Shown piece by piece: positions 1-7,590 of a DNA stretch of 64,000 nucleotides; the first letter of the stretch is position 1; every line of letters starts with the position of its first letter. The notes under the pieces were generated by a model. The model was not told the DNA's origin and searched no databases. It worked only from the letters and a program-made list of their open reading frames with translations. Both the position numbers and the translations under genes were made by a program. The stretch covers positions 29,557 through 93,556 of the IMG/VR virus record IMGVR_UViG_3300033144_007170; one strand, written 5' to 3'. Source of the DNA: a virus.

Positions 1-108
1 TTCATATAAAACATCTTCCATAACTTTATTTATGGCTAAAGTTATCTTAGCCCTCGTAGTAGGATCTTGTTTTAATTCATTCACCTTTTTTTCTAATTCC
101 CCACTCAT
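1..108 (-). CDS. hypothetical protein, truncated by the window edge
   Basis: A reading frame runs from an ATG at 108 to the edge of the window (36 codons seen, rich in Lys and Glu). The same frame is open from just after the stop of the gene at 175-390, and no good ribosome binding site stands before this ATG, so the true start may be an upstream non-ATG codon. No domain is recognised. The C-terminal part lies outside the window. Confidence 0.45.
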   Translation of the reverse strand, partial: MSGELEKKVNELKQDPTTRAKITLAINKVMEDVLYE

Positions 109-174
109 TTTACTAATAAGTACCTTCGCTAATTTATTATGCAAAGCATCTTTGATGCTATTTTTAGAATTCCT

Positions 175-390
175 CTAAATAGCTTCTTTAAAAAGTAAAG
201 ACCATTCTCCCACATAGTATAAACCTCTGGGACCCCGCCCAGTAGTATAATAATTCGGAATTTTATCCCTGCCGTCTATAGATACAGCTTCCCCTTTTTT
301 GTTTAATATATATTGTACTCTGGTAAATTCACTCTGTATTCCCCTACAATTGCCGTTTTTAAGTTCTATTAAAGCTTCTTTTATTTTCAT
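175..390 (-). CDS. hypothetical protein, 71 aa
   Basis: I do not recognise this protein. It is basic, with a central stretch containing TTGRGPRG and an aromatic C-terminus. Its ATG overlaps the stop of the nuclease gene upstream (387-881) in an ATGA junction, which indicates translational coupling and supports both the start and the reality of the gene. Confidence 0.6.
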   Translation of the reverse strand: MKIKEALIELKNGNCRGIQSEFTRVQYILNKKGEAVSIDGRDKIPNYYTTGRGPRGLYYVGEWSLLFKEAI

Positions 391-881
391 CTAAATAATT
401 CCTTCATCCAATAGGGAATTAATATTATAGGTTCGTCTATTGTCCTTACTGCTTCAAGGTATTTTCTTTTTCCGCCCAAAGCCCAAACTCCTTTTACTTC
501 AACAAAAGTTCTTGCTGCTGGAATATAAAAATCCGGAGTCCAATGTTTTGTTCCGTCAAATAAATCCAAAGTTACTTTCTCATACCAAAACCCAATCCCC
601 TTTTTTATAAAATATTTTGCTACTAAAACCTCAAATTGGGATCTAAATAGCTTTTTTAAAGAATAAGAATATACGGGATATTCATCAGAAACCATAGGAT
701 TTTTTGTATGCTTTCTTAAAAGACGTTCTGTTCCCGCTTCTGTATATTTCCTAAGTAATCTATTCGATATACAATCGGGACTACAGTATACATCAGCTTG
801 CCCTGGAGTATCCTTCCATACTTTAGGGGATCTTATTATAGGATTCCCACATACACTGCATATTTTTTCGGGTGATTTCAT
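387..881 (-). CDS. PD-(D/E)XK nuclease with N-terminal zinc finger
   Basis: Seen: four cysteines at about residues 8, 11, 33 and 37 form a Cx2C...Cx3C zinc-binding pattern. Further on are Glu84, then TPDF (Asp117) and EVKG (Glu128, Lys130), in the order and spacing of the PD-(D/E)XK nuclease core. Family knowledge: phage proteins of this layout act as structure-specific or recombination nucleases (Holliday junction resolvase, RecB-like). Its place at the end of the recombination block, soon after RecA, fits a role in processing recombination intermediates. A homing or Vsr-like nuclease is an alternative. The exact substrate cannot be told from sequence. Confidence 0.75.
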   Translation of the reverse strand: MKSPEKICSVCGNPIIRSPKVWKDTPGQADVYCSPDCISNRLLRKYTEAGTERLLRKHTKNPMVSDEYPVYSYSLKKLFRSQFEVLVAKYFIKKGIGFWYEKVTLDLFDGTKHWTPDFYIPAARTFVEVKGVWALGGKRKYLEAVRTIDEPIILIPYWMKELFR

Positions 882-893
882 TTTAATTAGATT

Positions 894-1115
894 TTATTTA
901 ACGACCAAGGAGTCGCCTGAACGTTTAAGTTTCATTACCGCCTTCTGTGCTTCTTCAATAGATATAGATTCCTTTATAAGAGATACTTTTTTCCACAAGG
1001 ATATATTCTCTTCTTGGAATGCCCTAAAACAAAATAATTTTATTTCTAATCCATGTTCGGGACACTGAAACCCATACCCCAAATCCTGTAATTCCCCTGA
1101 AGATTTCTTTTCCAT
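894..1115 (-). CDS. hypothetical protein, 73 aa
   Basis: Unknown small protein. It has a CPEH...C pattern in the first 30 residues that could bind a metal, followed by a charged helical C-terminal half. It starts one base after the RecA stop codon, with a G-rich ribosome binding site lying inside the end of the RecA gene, so it is probably co-translated with RecA. Confidence 0.6.
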   Translation of the reverse strand: MEKKSSGELQDLGYGFQCPEHGLEIKLFCFRAFQEENISLWKKVSLIKESISIEEAQKAVMKLKRSGDSLVVK

Positions 1116-1116
1116 T

Positions 1117-2202
1117 TTACCCCCTATTTAAAATCAAAGATTTTGCCTTATCTATTATTTGTTTTTGGAGAGAATAATATACTTTTTCATCCGCTCTAAA
1201 AAGAGATAGAATATCGGATTTAGTATACTCAGTTCCTTTATAGGAATATTTTTTCTTACTCCCGTTAGATATAAAATCAAATTGTATAGCTTTGCTTAAT
1301 ACAGTCTCCCAATCCATTACAGTACCTCTTCTGAACTCGTGTTCATTTGAAGTAACTACTGTAAATTCCGCCGCCCCTGCCAAAACCAAAAGTTTCTTCT
1401 TACTGGCAGCGCTTCCCAGAGATACACTAATTTTTGTATGTTCAGGGAGTCCGGTAGAATCTATAAGTTTAACTGCCCTTCTCCCAGTTCTTCCTGATAA
1501 TGTAAAATCATGTTTACTCGCATTACCACCTGGAGCTTCTTCGGAAGGCTGCCCAAACTTAGCAGGTTTTGCTCTTAATTGGTTTAACATTAAAACAGCC
1601 ACCCTATGCCCAATTTTTCTTTCCTTCATTAATAGGGTTTTGCCTTTTCTTATCATATAGGAAACAAGACGGGCTTGGGTCATAACATAATTATCTTCAG
1701 CACTTCCCGCCATTTCTGCGTTTGGAGTCAGGTCTGCAATACTATCTAAGATTATAAGTCCTACATCCTCCGCCCGTATTGCAGAATGATAAATATCTAC
1801 ATACTCTTCCCCTGTAAGACCGTAAACTATATCTGTGTCTTCCGGAACTCCTATATCCTCTGCCCAACTCCAATCAAATGACCCTTCTGCGTCAATAAAT
1901 AAAGTCTTTAATTTTAAAGATCTTTCCTTACACGTACAGTCCCACTCATAGTTATAACACCTGTGACAGAGCAAATTGGACTGTATAATCATCTTTTGTG
2001 CTATATAGGTCTTCGAGCTTGACGGCGGCCCCCAATAGGAAGAAGTGGACCCTACAGGCGCCCCGCCCCCTATACAAAAATCAAGAGCAAAAATTCCGGT
2101 AGGTATCCTTGGAAAATCTCTTGGAGCAGAATTTGCTTTGAGAAAAGTACCTTTTCCGTATTTCTCTTCCCCTGCTTTAATAACATTAGATAATTTAGCC
2201 AC
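1117..2202 (-). CDS. recA: RecA/UvsX-type recombinase
   Basis: Strand-exchange ATPase that coats single-stranded DNA in recombination-dependent replication and repair. Seen: Walker A GPPSSSKT at residues 58-65, Walker B LIILD at about 149-153, and an L2-type segment NQLRAKPAKFG...PGGNASK at about 207-230 that is typical of RecA. Two oddities: the glycine before the Walker A lysine is replaced by Ser (T4 UvsX also departs here), and a Cys-rich insert (Cys79, 82, 89, 91) sits between the Walker A helix and the next strand. The start is GTG; it overlaps a small frameshifted frame upstream. The coding sequence contains one copy of the dispersed TGAACACGAGTTCA motif. Confidence 0.93.
   Translation of the reverse strand: MAKLSNVIKAGEEKYGKGTFLKANSAPRDFPRIPTGIFALDFCIGGGAPVGSTSSYWGPPSSSKTYIAQKMIIQSNLLCHRCYNYEWDCTCKERSLKLKTLFIDAEGSFDWSWAEDIGVPEDTDIVYGLTGEEYVDIYHSAIRAEDVGLIILDSIADLTPNAEMAGSAEDNYVMTQARLVSYMIRKGKTLLMKERKIGHRVAVLMLNQLRAKPAKFGQPSEEAPGGNASKHDFTLSGRTGRRAVKLIDSTGLPEHTKISVSLGSAASKKKLLVLAGAAEFTVVTSNEHEFRRGTVMDWETVLSKAIQFDFISNGSKKKYSYKGTEYTKSDILSLFRADEKVYYSLQKQIIDKAKSLILNRG
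1332..1345. repeat. TGAAC-N4-GTTCA dispersed motif, copy 1 (inside recA)
   Basis: The plus strand reads TGAACTCGTGTTCA. This exact 14-mer (or its complement) recurs at 5525, 12195 and 37666. Here it encodes the EHEF residues of RecA. Possible role: operator or stoperator-like protein-binding site; see findings. Confidence 0.8.
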
Positions 2203-2361
2203 TTTCTTTTCCTTTTTTTCTCTTTAATAAAAAATAAGCGGCTATGCCCCCTCCCGATATTCTATAATAAAGCTTACAACGATCTGGAAAAGGGGCTTTG
2301 CCATAGAAAACACAATCGACTATACAAAAAAAATAAATAAAATACTAAATAAAATAAACAT
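2195..2361 (-). CDS. small membrane protein candidate needing a -1 frameshift
   Basis: A strong ribosome binding site (GGGAGGGAGG) precedes the ATG at 2361. The 0 frame encodes a hydrophobic 13-residue peptide and stops at a TAG (2320-2322). Just before it lies T TTT TTT, a classic -1 slippery heptamer. In the -1 frame the sequence continues for about 43 more codons, with protein-like composition, Cys/Tyr-rich segments and a basic tail (KRKKGKE), to a stop that overlaps the recA start. The joined product would be about 55 residues. Either the phage uses programmed frameshifting, or the run of eight Ts carries a sequencing or assembly error. Confidence 0.4.
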
Positions 2362-2445
2362 ATCCTCCCTCCCTATACTACTTTATAGGATTCCTTTTCC
2401 TTCCATACGACCACTGTCTTCATATTTTTCAGGCCCTTTTGCTAC

Positions 2446-2655
2446 CTATACCTTGATCTTCCGTCGGGGCTTCTCTTTCAATACTGTTTCTAATTGAGGC
2501 TCGTCAAAAGACACCTCCTTAGGTAATTCACCGTCTTTGTTTATCACTGGTTGAACGCTAATTCTATCGCACCCCTGTAAATAACTATGACGGGCGACTG
2601 CAATTCCCTTAAATCCAGATACACTATCTTCTACTCTCTCTCCTAAAGTTACCAT
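2446..2655 (-). CDS. small conserved phage protein, paralogue of 61062-61349
   Basis: The start is set at the ATG at 2655, because the AAAGGAGG ribosome binding site lies 9 bases upstream and inside the longer frame that begins at 2676. The pattern LGxxVxDxVSGFKGI...GC...V.P...DG.L...F/LD...LE is shared with the protein at 61062-61349. It looks like a small all-beta (SH3-like) fold. Function unknown. Two diverged copies at opposite ends of the window point to duplication or separate acquisition. Confidence 0.65.
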   Translation of the reverse strand: MVTLGERVEDSVSGFKGIAVARHSYLQGCDRISVQPVINKDGELPKEVSFDEPQLETVLKEKPRRKIKV

Positions 2656-2679
2656 AATACATTCCTCCTTTTTCATAAT

Positions 2680-3045
2680 TTATTTTCCCTCTATTTCAAT
2701 TCCTAATATTTCCGCTGCTCCCCTTAATTGATATAGAGTAAACCTCCCGCTATTACCTGAATAATCGAATGTTTTTTGGAAAGCTTCTCTATAGACTACA
2801 GCTTTTTTCTCCTCTTCCCATACTTGACGATTTTCATATAAGGCATAGTTAGAACTGTAATCTGTCTTTTCTCTCCAAGTATCAATATAAAATTGTAGCT
2901 CAAAATAGGAATCGACTTTTTCTTTCGTAGAAAAATATTTTCTACCCACTTTAACGACAATACAATTTCGGGGTTCCTTGGCATTTCTTACATTAATGCC
3001 AGCATTAACAAGAAATAATACATCCCCCTTTTTTGGTTTTCTCAT
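2680..3045 (-). CDS. hypothetical protein, 121 aa, beta-rich N-terminus
   Basis: Unknown. The first 80 residues look like a beta barrel: a KKGD turn, LFLVN, a VVKVGRKYF strand, then F-Y-DTWREKT-Y. A helical C-terminal segment follows. Similar small proteins with the xVGRKYF/DTWREKT pattern are, in my knowledge, common but uncharacterised in phages and bacteria. Spacing to both neighbours is tight (operon). Confidence 0.6.
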   Translation of the reverse strand: MRKPKKGDVLFLVNAGINVRNAKEPRNCIVVKVGRKYFSTKEKVDSYFELQFYIDTWREKTDYSSNYALYENRQVWEEEKKAVVYREAFQKTFDYSGNSGRFTLYQLRGAAEILGIEIEGK

Positions 3046-3056
3046 AATCCTTTACC

Positions 3057-3380
3057 CTATACTACTTTATTTGCACGGCCCAATTCGGATAATTTCTTAT
3101 CCATTTTATTATCCATCCATCCTGCAACTTGTTGCTCTACGTTATCTATTTCTTCTACATAACAAGGAATTTTAGCCGTAATATCCAACCGAATAAACTC
3201 AAAATTCCCCATATTTTTTGTAATTCCCATACTTCCGCCAATATATGCGGGATCTGTCTCAAATTTTCTGACTAATATAGTTTCCTCTTCAGAATAATCT
3301 TCTAATACTTTATCCAATCTTGTTCTTCGTACTGTAATTAATGCTTTTCCTTCTAAAATCTTATTCTCATTTTCTTTCAT
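3057..3380 (-). CDS. hypothetical protein, 107 aa
   Basis: Unknown acidic/basic mixed protein. It has an MDNKMDKKLSE helix near the C-terminus and a beta-like middle (FEFIRLDITAKIPCYVEE). It is the first gene after the tmRNA gene in the direction of transcription, with a purine-rich ribosome binding site (AAAGGAACTGAG) before the ATG. No domain recognised. Confidence 0.55.
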   Translation of the reverse strand: MKENENKILEGKALITVRRTRLDKVLEDYSEEETILVRKFETDPAYIGGSMGITKNMGNFEFIRLDITAKIPCYVEEIDNVEQQVAGWMDNKMDKKLSELGRANKVV

Positions 3381-3404
3381 ATCTCAGTTCCTTTTTTTGT
3401 ATGT

Positions 3405-3750
3405 GTCAGGGAGCAGGACTCGAACCTGCACGAGATACTGCCCTCCGCGGACAGCCTCTCTTTTACACTGTAGTTTTGCAATATTTTTTATGCTTTTTCA
3501 CTGATTAGGCTACTTCGGCATATCAATATTGGGGCCTCTTACGGCCCCTCCTAGACTCAAGTAATCAACTCTATATCCTTCGCAGCAATGTACTTATTGC
3601 GTATACCAATAACAAATTGAATCGAAAACTCGTAATGTATCCGTTTAGCAGCCTAAGATACGTCTGTTTTCGCTCGTTATAGTTACTGCTCCTATTACTC
3701 TTAAAGGGAATTGTGACCCCAACTCAATTTATTAATTCCGCCATCCCCGA
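3405..3750 (-). ncRNA. ssrA: transfer-messenger RNA (tmRNA), compact phage form
   Basis: Role: rescues stalled ribosomes and tags the nascent peptide, together with host SmpB. Seen on the minus strand: the 5' end TCGGGGA (3744-3750) pairs with TCCCTGA (3406-3412) over 7 bp. The third pair is G:U, the alanine identity element. A canonical T arm (GCAGG-TTCGAGT-CCTGC, 3413-3429) adjoins the 3' strand. In between is a tag-like frame at 3645-3689 in a tmRNA-like context (ATAGGA then resume codon GCA), reading AVTITSENRRILGC-stop. CGAAAAC (3666-3672) pairs with GTTTTCG (3623-3629), placing the stop in a loop as in tmRNA helix 5. A GGGGCC/GGCCCC hairpin lies at 3531-3548. Total 346 nt, the usual tmRNA size. 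Weak points: the D-loop GGxTTCGAC consensus is poor, the tag ends LGC rather than LAA, and CCA is not encoded. Confidence 0.7.
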
Positions 3751-3754
3751 CATA

Positions 3755-4414
3755 TTAAAATTTTGCTCTAAGCTGTACTGTTTTTTTATCCGCTCTCAAT
3801 GCTGTCTTCTCCATCCACTTCATAGCCTGCACTAAACTCGCATCCGAAGTCGCTTTCATAGCAACTTCTGGTTTTTCCCAAAAACAAAATAATACTGCCT
3901 GCATACGGTATGGAGTTGTATACTGACGATGATACTCGGAAGCTCTTTGTAATAATCTTAATTGATCTTTAGTATACATTCTCCAGCGCCCCACTGCTTT
4001 GTAAGATGCTTCGGGAACTAATCCGTTTCTGATAAGGTCTCTAAAATAAGATATTGAAATCCCCATTGCATCGGCGGCATACCGAATACTGTACAGTCTT
4101 TGTCCTTTTTTCGTCCGTACAATAGTACGGTTGCTCTTTCCGACGTTTACTTTATTTCTATGGTACCACTCTGTTGACTTTTTTCTGTGGTATTCTCGAA
4201 CCTCCTCCGATTCATTATATCGTTTTGCCTTTTGTACTTTTATTCGTTCCTTGTTGGTTTGATAATATTCAGAATGATAGGAACTCCTGTCAGAAAGACA
4301 TTTTTTATCATTATCTAATTTTATTGAGGGCCGGAGAGAATGACGTATTTTTTTCGGCGGTATTATCTCCATATTCGATTGTTGACTTGATGCAGTTGTG
4401 ACTTCTTTTTCCAT
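3755..4414 (-). CDS. DNA-binding protein with C-terminal HTH
   Basis: Start set at the ATG at 4414 (AAAGG lies 10 bases upstream); an in-frame ATG at 4423 sits too close to the site. The first 90 residues are polar and low in hydrophobics, with repeated YHxxY/YxxNKE motifs like those seen near HNH/NUMOD-type DNA-binding segments. Residues about 105-150 (YSIRYAADAMGISISYFRDLIRNG) fit a MerR/excisionase-type winged HTH that grips one DNA site. The rest is helical. It stops 5 bases before the tmRNA. Likely a regulator or DNA-recognition subunit; the target is unknown. Confidence 0.6.
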   Translation of the reverse strand: MEKEVTTASSQQSNMEIIPPKKIRHSLRPSIKLDNDKKCLSDRSSYHSEYYQTNKERIKVQKAKRYNESEEVREYHRKKSTEWYHRNKVNVGKSNRTIVRTKKGQRLYSIRYAADAMGISISYFRDLIRNGLVPEASYKAVGRWRMYTKDQLRLLQRASEYHRQYTTPYRMQAVLFCFWEKPEVAMKATSDASLVQAMKWMEKTALRADKKTVQLRAKF

Positions 4415-4427
4415 TATATCCATACCT

Positions 4428-5774
4428 TTATGCTATAATTAATTCCCCTTTTACATCAGAATGTCGATACTCCGACATTCTGCCACGATACCAATTTTGA
4501 CATTCGTTAATATCATTATCTACCAAATCTATAATAACAGGACGTTTCTTACCTTTATATAATCTTGAAATTCTTCCTATGGATTGACGTACTCTTGATT
4601 GAGGCGTAGCAAATACTAATCCGGCTAAATCTGGAACATCCATACCTGTAGAAAACATGCCGAATGTAGCGTAGATTATTCCACAGGTTTCAAGGATATC
4701 TCGTTTTTCCTCTTTTGTAGTTTTACTTATAAATAATCCCGGTTTATGTGCAGGATGTGTTTTATTTAACATATATTTTAATTGTTCTATTCTATCTGAC
4801 AAAACCAATACCCTCCTACCAGATAGAGCTAATTTTATAATTAAAGAAACTAAAATATCACTCCGATCTGTGTCTTCAGCCAAAGCACTTATAATAACTC
4901 CCCTTTTTCGTACCTTAGCTAATTGATATGTCCAACTTGGAATAAATCTGTTCGCCCCTTTATATCCGATAACTATAATTTTAGGTCTATTCTCTTCTTC
5001 TCTATCCGATTCTAAAGAAATTAGCTTTTCTCCAAGATGAAGACGAAAAACTATATCCATCCCATCAGGTCTATCTAAGGTTCCGGAAGCTCCTATCCGA
5101 TACTTAGCAGAAAACATTGAAACTGCTTTACTGAATTGCTCAGCCCCAGTCCTATGTAATTCATCGTATACAATTACACCGAAATGTTTCTTAAAATCTT
5201 CTCCGTATTTATCTTTACACACAGACTGGATAGTCGCTAATGTTATTGGTTTATCTTCATAATCTATTATATCGGCTTGTACATGCCCGATATCTTGTTT
5301 ACAGTGTTTAGTATGCTCTACTATCATATCCTTCCATTGCTCCAGAAGGCTGGTAGTAGGAACTACCACAAGAACATTCATCCCTATATGCTCAAGGAAT
5401 TTAAGAAGCATGACCGTCTTCCCGCTTCCTGTGCGTGCTTTTAGAATAAATCCAGTTTTCCCAATTGCTACAGAATCCATAAATTCTTGGTATAGCGGCA
5501 GTTGATTATCCCTAAGCTGAGAAATGAACTCGTGTTCAGAAAAAACGCCCTCGGAGATATCTATCTTTAGGTCTTCTATTTGAGCACAATCTACTCCATA
5601 ATACCGAGGTATGCCGAAATAGCCCTTCTTGCTTTCATCATACATAGGAACAGAAGCTAAATCTTCATACTTCGGCCTTGCTGTTAATTTAGCTCTTAGC
5701 TTTTTTATCGGGGCCTGCAATTCATCTATAGAAAGAAATAAATGGGTCCCCAATATTCCTTTTGTATAACTCAT
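4428..5774 (-). CDS. superfamily 2 DNA helicase, UvsW/XPB-like
   Basis: ATP-dependent helicase or branch-migration enzyme. Seen: a 100-residue N-terminal domain, Walker A ARTGSGKT (113-120), motif Ia VVPTTSL, DELH box (204-207), motif III-like SGT, and in the second RecA-like domain motif VI QSIGRISR near residue 400. Length (448 aa) is close to T4 UvsW-type helicases, which resolve recombination intermediates and R-loops. Its neighbours (SSB, RecA, nuclease) agree with that role. The coding sequence carries one exact copy of the TGAACACGAGTTCA motif. Confidence 0.88.
   Translation of the reverse strand: MSYTKGILGTHLFLSIDELQAPIKKLRAKLTARPKYEDLASVPMYDESKKGYFGIPRYYGVDCAQIEDLKIDISEGVFSEHEFISQLRDNQLPLYQEFMDSVAIGKTGFILKARTGSGKTVMLLKFLEHIGMNVLVVVPTTSLLEQWKDMIVEHTKHCKQDIGHVQADIIDYEDKPITLATIQSVCKDKYGEDFKKHFGVIVYDELHRTGAEQFSKAVSMFSAKYRIGASGTLDRPDGMDIVFRLHLGEKLISLESDREEENRPKIIVIGYKGANRFIPSWTYQLAKVRKRGVIISALAEDTDRSDILVSLIIKLALSGRRVLVLSDRIEQLKYMLNKTHPAHKPGLFISKTTKEEKRDILETCGIIYATFGMFSTGMDVPDLAGLVFATPQSRVRQSIGRISRLYKGKKRPVIIDLVDNDINECQNWYRGRMSEYRHSDVKGELIIA
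5525..5538. repeat. TGAAC-N4-GTTCA dispersed motif, copy 2 (inside helicase gene)
   Basis: Plus strand TGAACTCGTGTTCA, identical to the copies at 1332 and 12195 and in the same orientation. It encodes SEHEF in the helicase. Confidence 0.8.
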
Positions 5775-5776
5775 TA

Positions 5777-6043
5777 CTATTCAAAAATTCCTAATTTTTC
5801 ATACATTTCAGTTAATGCGGGATATAATGCATTATACAATTTTTCGATTGCCCTAAGTTGTGCTATCTCTAAAGTTTTTGCCGGAAGACGTACCCACTCA
5901 AACAGTCCATCACAATAACACACCCAAGGATTTTCCTCTCTGATAACAAGTCGGAATCTTCCGAAATATATCTCAGAGTATTGTTTTCTATTAATTGAGG
6001 ATATCGTATCTTTCCATTTAGGTTGTATAAATTTTGTATGCAT
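5777..6043 (-). CDS. small tandem paralogue protein A, 88 aa
   Basis: One of three adjacent related small proteins (with 6043-6285 and 6311-6595). Shared layout: a beta-rich first half ending in W-x-x-x-C-(D/E)GLF/P, then a helix with A-(I/V)-x-KL near the end. Its ATG overlaps the stop of the upstream copy (TAATG). Function unknown. Lies between the helicase and SSB genes. Confidence 0.6.
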   Translation of the reverse strand: MHTKFIQPKWKDTISSINRKQYSEIYFGRFRLVIREENPWVCYCDGLFEWVRLPAKTLEIAQLRAIEKLYNALYPALTEMYEKLGIFE

Positions 6044-6285
6044 TACTCATAGCCTTCGGATAATTCAGTAAGAGCTCCCTGTAAAATTTTCTGCAATTCC
6101 ATCACAGCATATTTTTTTCTTTCTAAAAGATCTTTGCCTTTTATAGGCAAATCGTAAGGCAAACCTTCACAAGAAAGCAACCAACATTTTTTATTAAATT
6201 GAATACCTGGCCGAAGATATAAATCAATGTCTCCGAAAGTAGCTACAGTAATCTCGGTCCCTTCTTCAGTTTCCCATTTGGCCAT
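6043..6285 (-). CDS. small tandem paralogue protein B, 80 aa
   Basis: Start set at the ATG at 6285 (MAKWETEEG), because GGAGGAA lies 8 bases upstream. The longer frame from 6336 would overlap the previous gene and has no such site. It shares MAKW at the N-terminus, WLLSCEGLP in the middle and the LQxxLxxALxE C-terminal helix with the copy at 6311-6595. Unknown function. Confidence 0.65.
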   Translation of the reverse strand: MAKWETEEGTEITVATFGDIDLYLRPGIQFNKKCWLLSCEGLPYDLPIKGKDLLERKKYAVMELQKILQGALTELSEGYE

Positions 6286-6310
6286 TATAAATTCCTCCAT
6301 TTTGTATACA

Positions 6311-6595
6311 TTACTTACAGCCCTTCGATATTTCATCTAAAGCTTCTCGGAGAACGATTTGTAATTTTGCTATAGCTTCGCATTTGGCTTCCGAAAGTTT
6401 TTTTCTTTTTGAATAGGCAAAAGTATTAAAACATAGATAAGTATTATCAAATAAACTATCACAAGATAAATACCAAATAAAATTCCGTTTATCTTGTGAC
6501 ATATAATGATGAACTCTAAGAATAAAGGCTCCTATTATAGCCTCAGAACATATAATACCACCGTGTCCGTCTTTATAATTCACCCACTTAGCCAT
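6311..6595 (-). CDS. small tandem paralogue protein C, 94 aa
   Basis: Third member of the local family: MAKWVN start, WYLSCDSLF centre, and the A-I-A-KLQ-x-x-LREALDEI helix. The start overlaps the stop of the SSB gene by one base (TAATG). The three copies arose by tandem duplication and have diverged strongly, which suggests diversification rather than dosage. Function unknown. Confidence 0.65.
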   Translation of the reverse strand: MAKWVNYKDGHGGIICSEAIIGAFILRVHHYMSQDKRNFIWYLSCDSLFDNTYLCFNTFAYSKRKKLSEAKCEAIAKLQIVLREALDEISKGCK

Positions 6596-7365
6596 TACAA
6601 GAATCTCCCTATGTCTGCTTTTTCCGAAGGAGTTGCATTACTATCACTTTCGGTACTCTCACTCCCAACAGGAGGTGTACCACCAATAATAGCCAAAAGA
6701 TCGGCGGCGGGTTTGGGATTAAATACTTCCCTACAATTAAAGGGTTTAATCCATTCGTTTGAATCTATTTCTTCCATTCCATTTTTACCCATAACTGTTT
6801 CAGGGGCAAAAGCTTTTAATTCCTCTTCCGTACATCTTTTAATAAACTCAAAATCAGAACCGGAGTTATTATCTTTATCCCCAAATCTTGATATCTCAAA
6901 AGTACACCCAGTCAGATTACTCTCTCTCTGCTCTTTCTTTTTAAGAATTTTATTTCGAGCCGAAGATTTAAACACAGCAAGGCGTTTTGAGTTTTTGATC
7001 CGCATTCCTGCATTAGGCCCCTTTTTAAGTATGTATTCCGAATGATCTATGCCTGTAAATACTACGGCATAATAGCATATATTGCCCGCATCGCATAAAG
7101 GACAATTATCGAAATCTGAAAGACAGGTCTCGAAGTTAACCCAAGATCCAGCTATAAACAATTGGTGTTCCCTAATAAAAAAGCCTTTGGTATCCAAAAA
7201 AGTAAATTTTATAGAACTGTCTGGAGGCATCCATAACCTTCTCTTTTTGGCTATTACATTTTCATCTCTGGATTCCGCCCGTCTCTTGGCAGCTTCCTCA
7301 TCTACTTTTTTTCCTTCTATCTCCCCTTCCTCTCCTGTCTTAAACCAATTTTTATTACCACTCAT
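6595..7365 (-). CDS. single-stranded DNA-binding protein, gp32-like
   Basis: Coats single-stranded DNA at the fork. Start set at the ATG at 7365 (MSGNKNWFKTG) with a GGGG site 9 bases upstream, so it overlaps the end of the previous gene. Seen: a basic leader, an OB-like region (IKFTFLDTKGFFIREHQLF), a C...CPLC zinc-type motif, and an acidic Ser/Asp/Glu-rich tail ending DIGRFL, as SSB proteins use to recruit partners. It lies between primase and helicase genes. The assignment rests on layout and context rather than on a strong family motif. Confidence 0.7.
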   Translation of the reverse strand: MSGNKNWFKTGEEGEIEGKKVDEEAAKRRAESRDENVIAKKRRLWMPPDSSIKFTFLDTKGFFIREHQLFIAGSWVNFETCLSDFDNCPLCDAGNICYYAVVFTGIDHSEYILKKGPNAGMRIKNSKRLAVFKSSARNKILKKKEQRESNLTGCTFEISRFGDKDNNSGSDFEFIKRCTEEELKAFAPETVMGKNGMEEIDSNEWIKPFNCREVFNPKPAADLLAIIGGTPPVGSESTESDSNATPSEKADIGRFL

Positions 7366-7555
7366 GTATTTTCCCCTTTTCTTTTGTTTGTCGAAGATCT
7401 CTACCGCATATCCCACAATACCGAGATCCTACCTTTTCTGTTTGACCCTTGCACTGAGCGCAAGGAGCTTTAGTGCAAGATTGCTCAAATAATCTATCAA
7501 TATACATTTCATATCCAAAATCATCGTGAAAATCTTCTCGTTGTTCTCTCTTCAT
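7355..7555 (-). CDS. zinc-ribbon small protein, 66 aa
   Basis: Acidic N-terminal half, then a Cx2C...Cx2C zinc ribbon (CAQC and CGIC, separated by 12 residues). Its last 11 bases overlap the SSB start. It may be a regulator or adaptor; function unknown. Confidence 0.6.
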   Translation of the reverse strand: MKREQREDFHDDFGYEMYIDRLFEQSCTKAPCAQCKGQTEKVGSRYCGICGRDLRQTKEKGKIHEW

Positions 7556-7590
7556 CTGATCTATCCTCTTTAACTATAAAGGTATAATAA

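Noticed and set aside
3405-3560. A normal tRNA at the 3' end of the tmRNA region
   Set aside because: The T arm and acceptor strand have no matching D and anticodon arms nearby; the partner acceptor strand is 330 nt upstream, which fits tmRNA instead.
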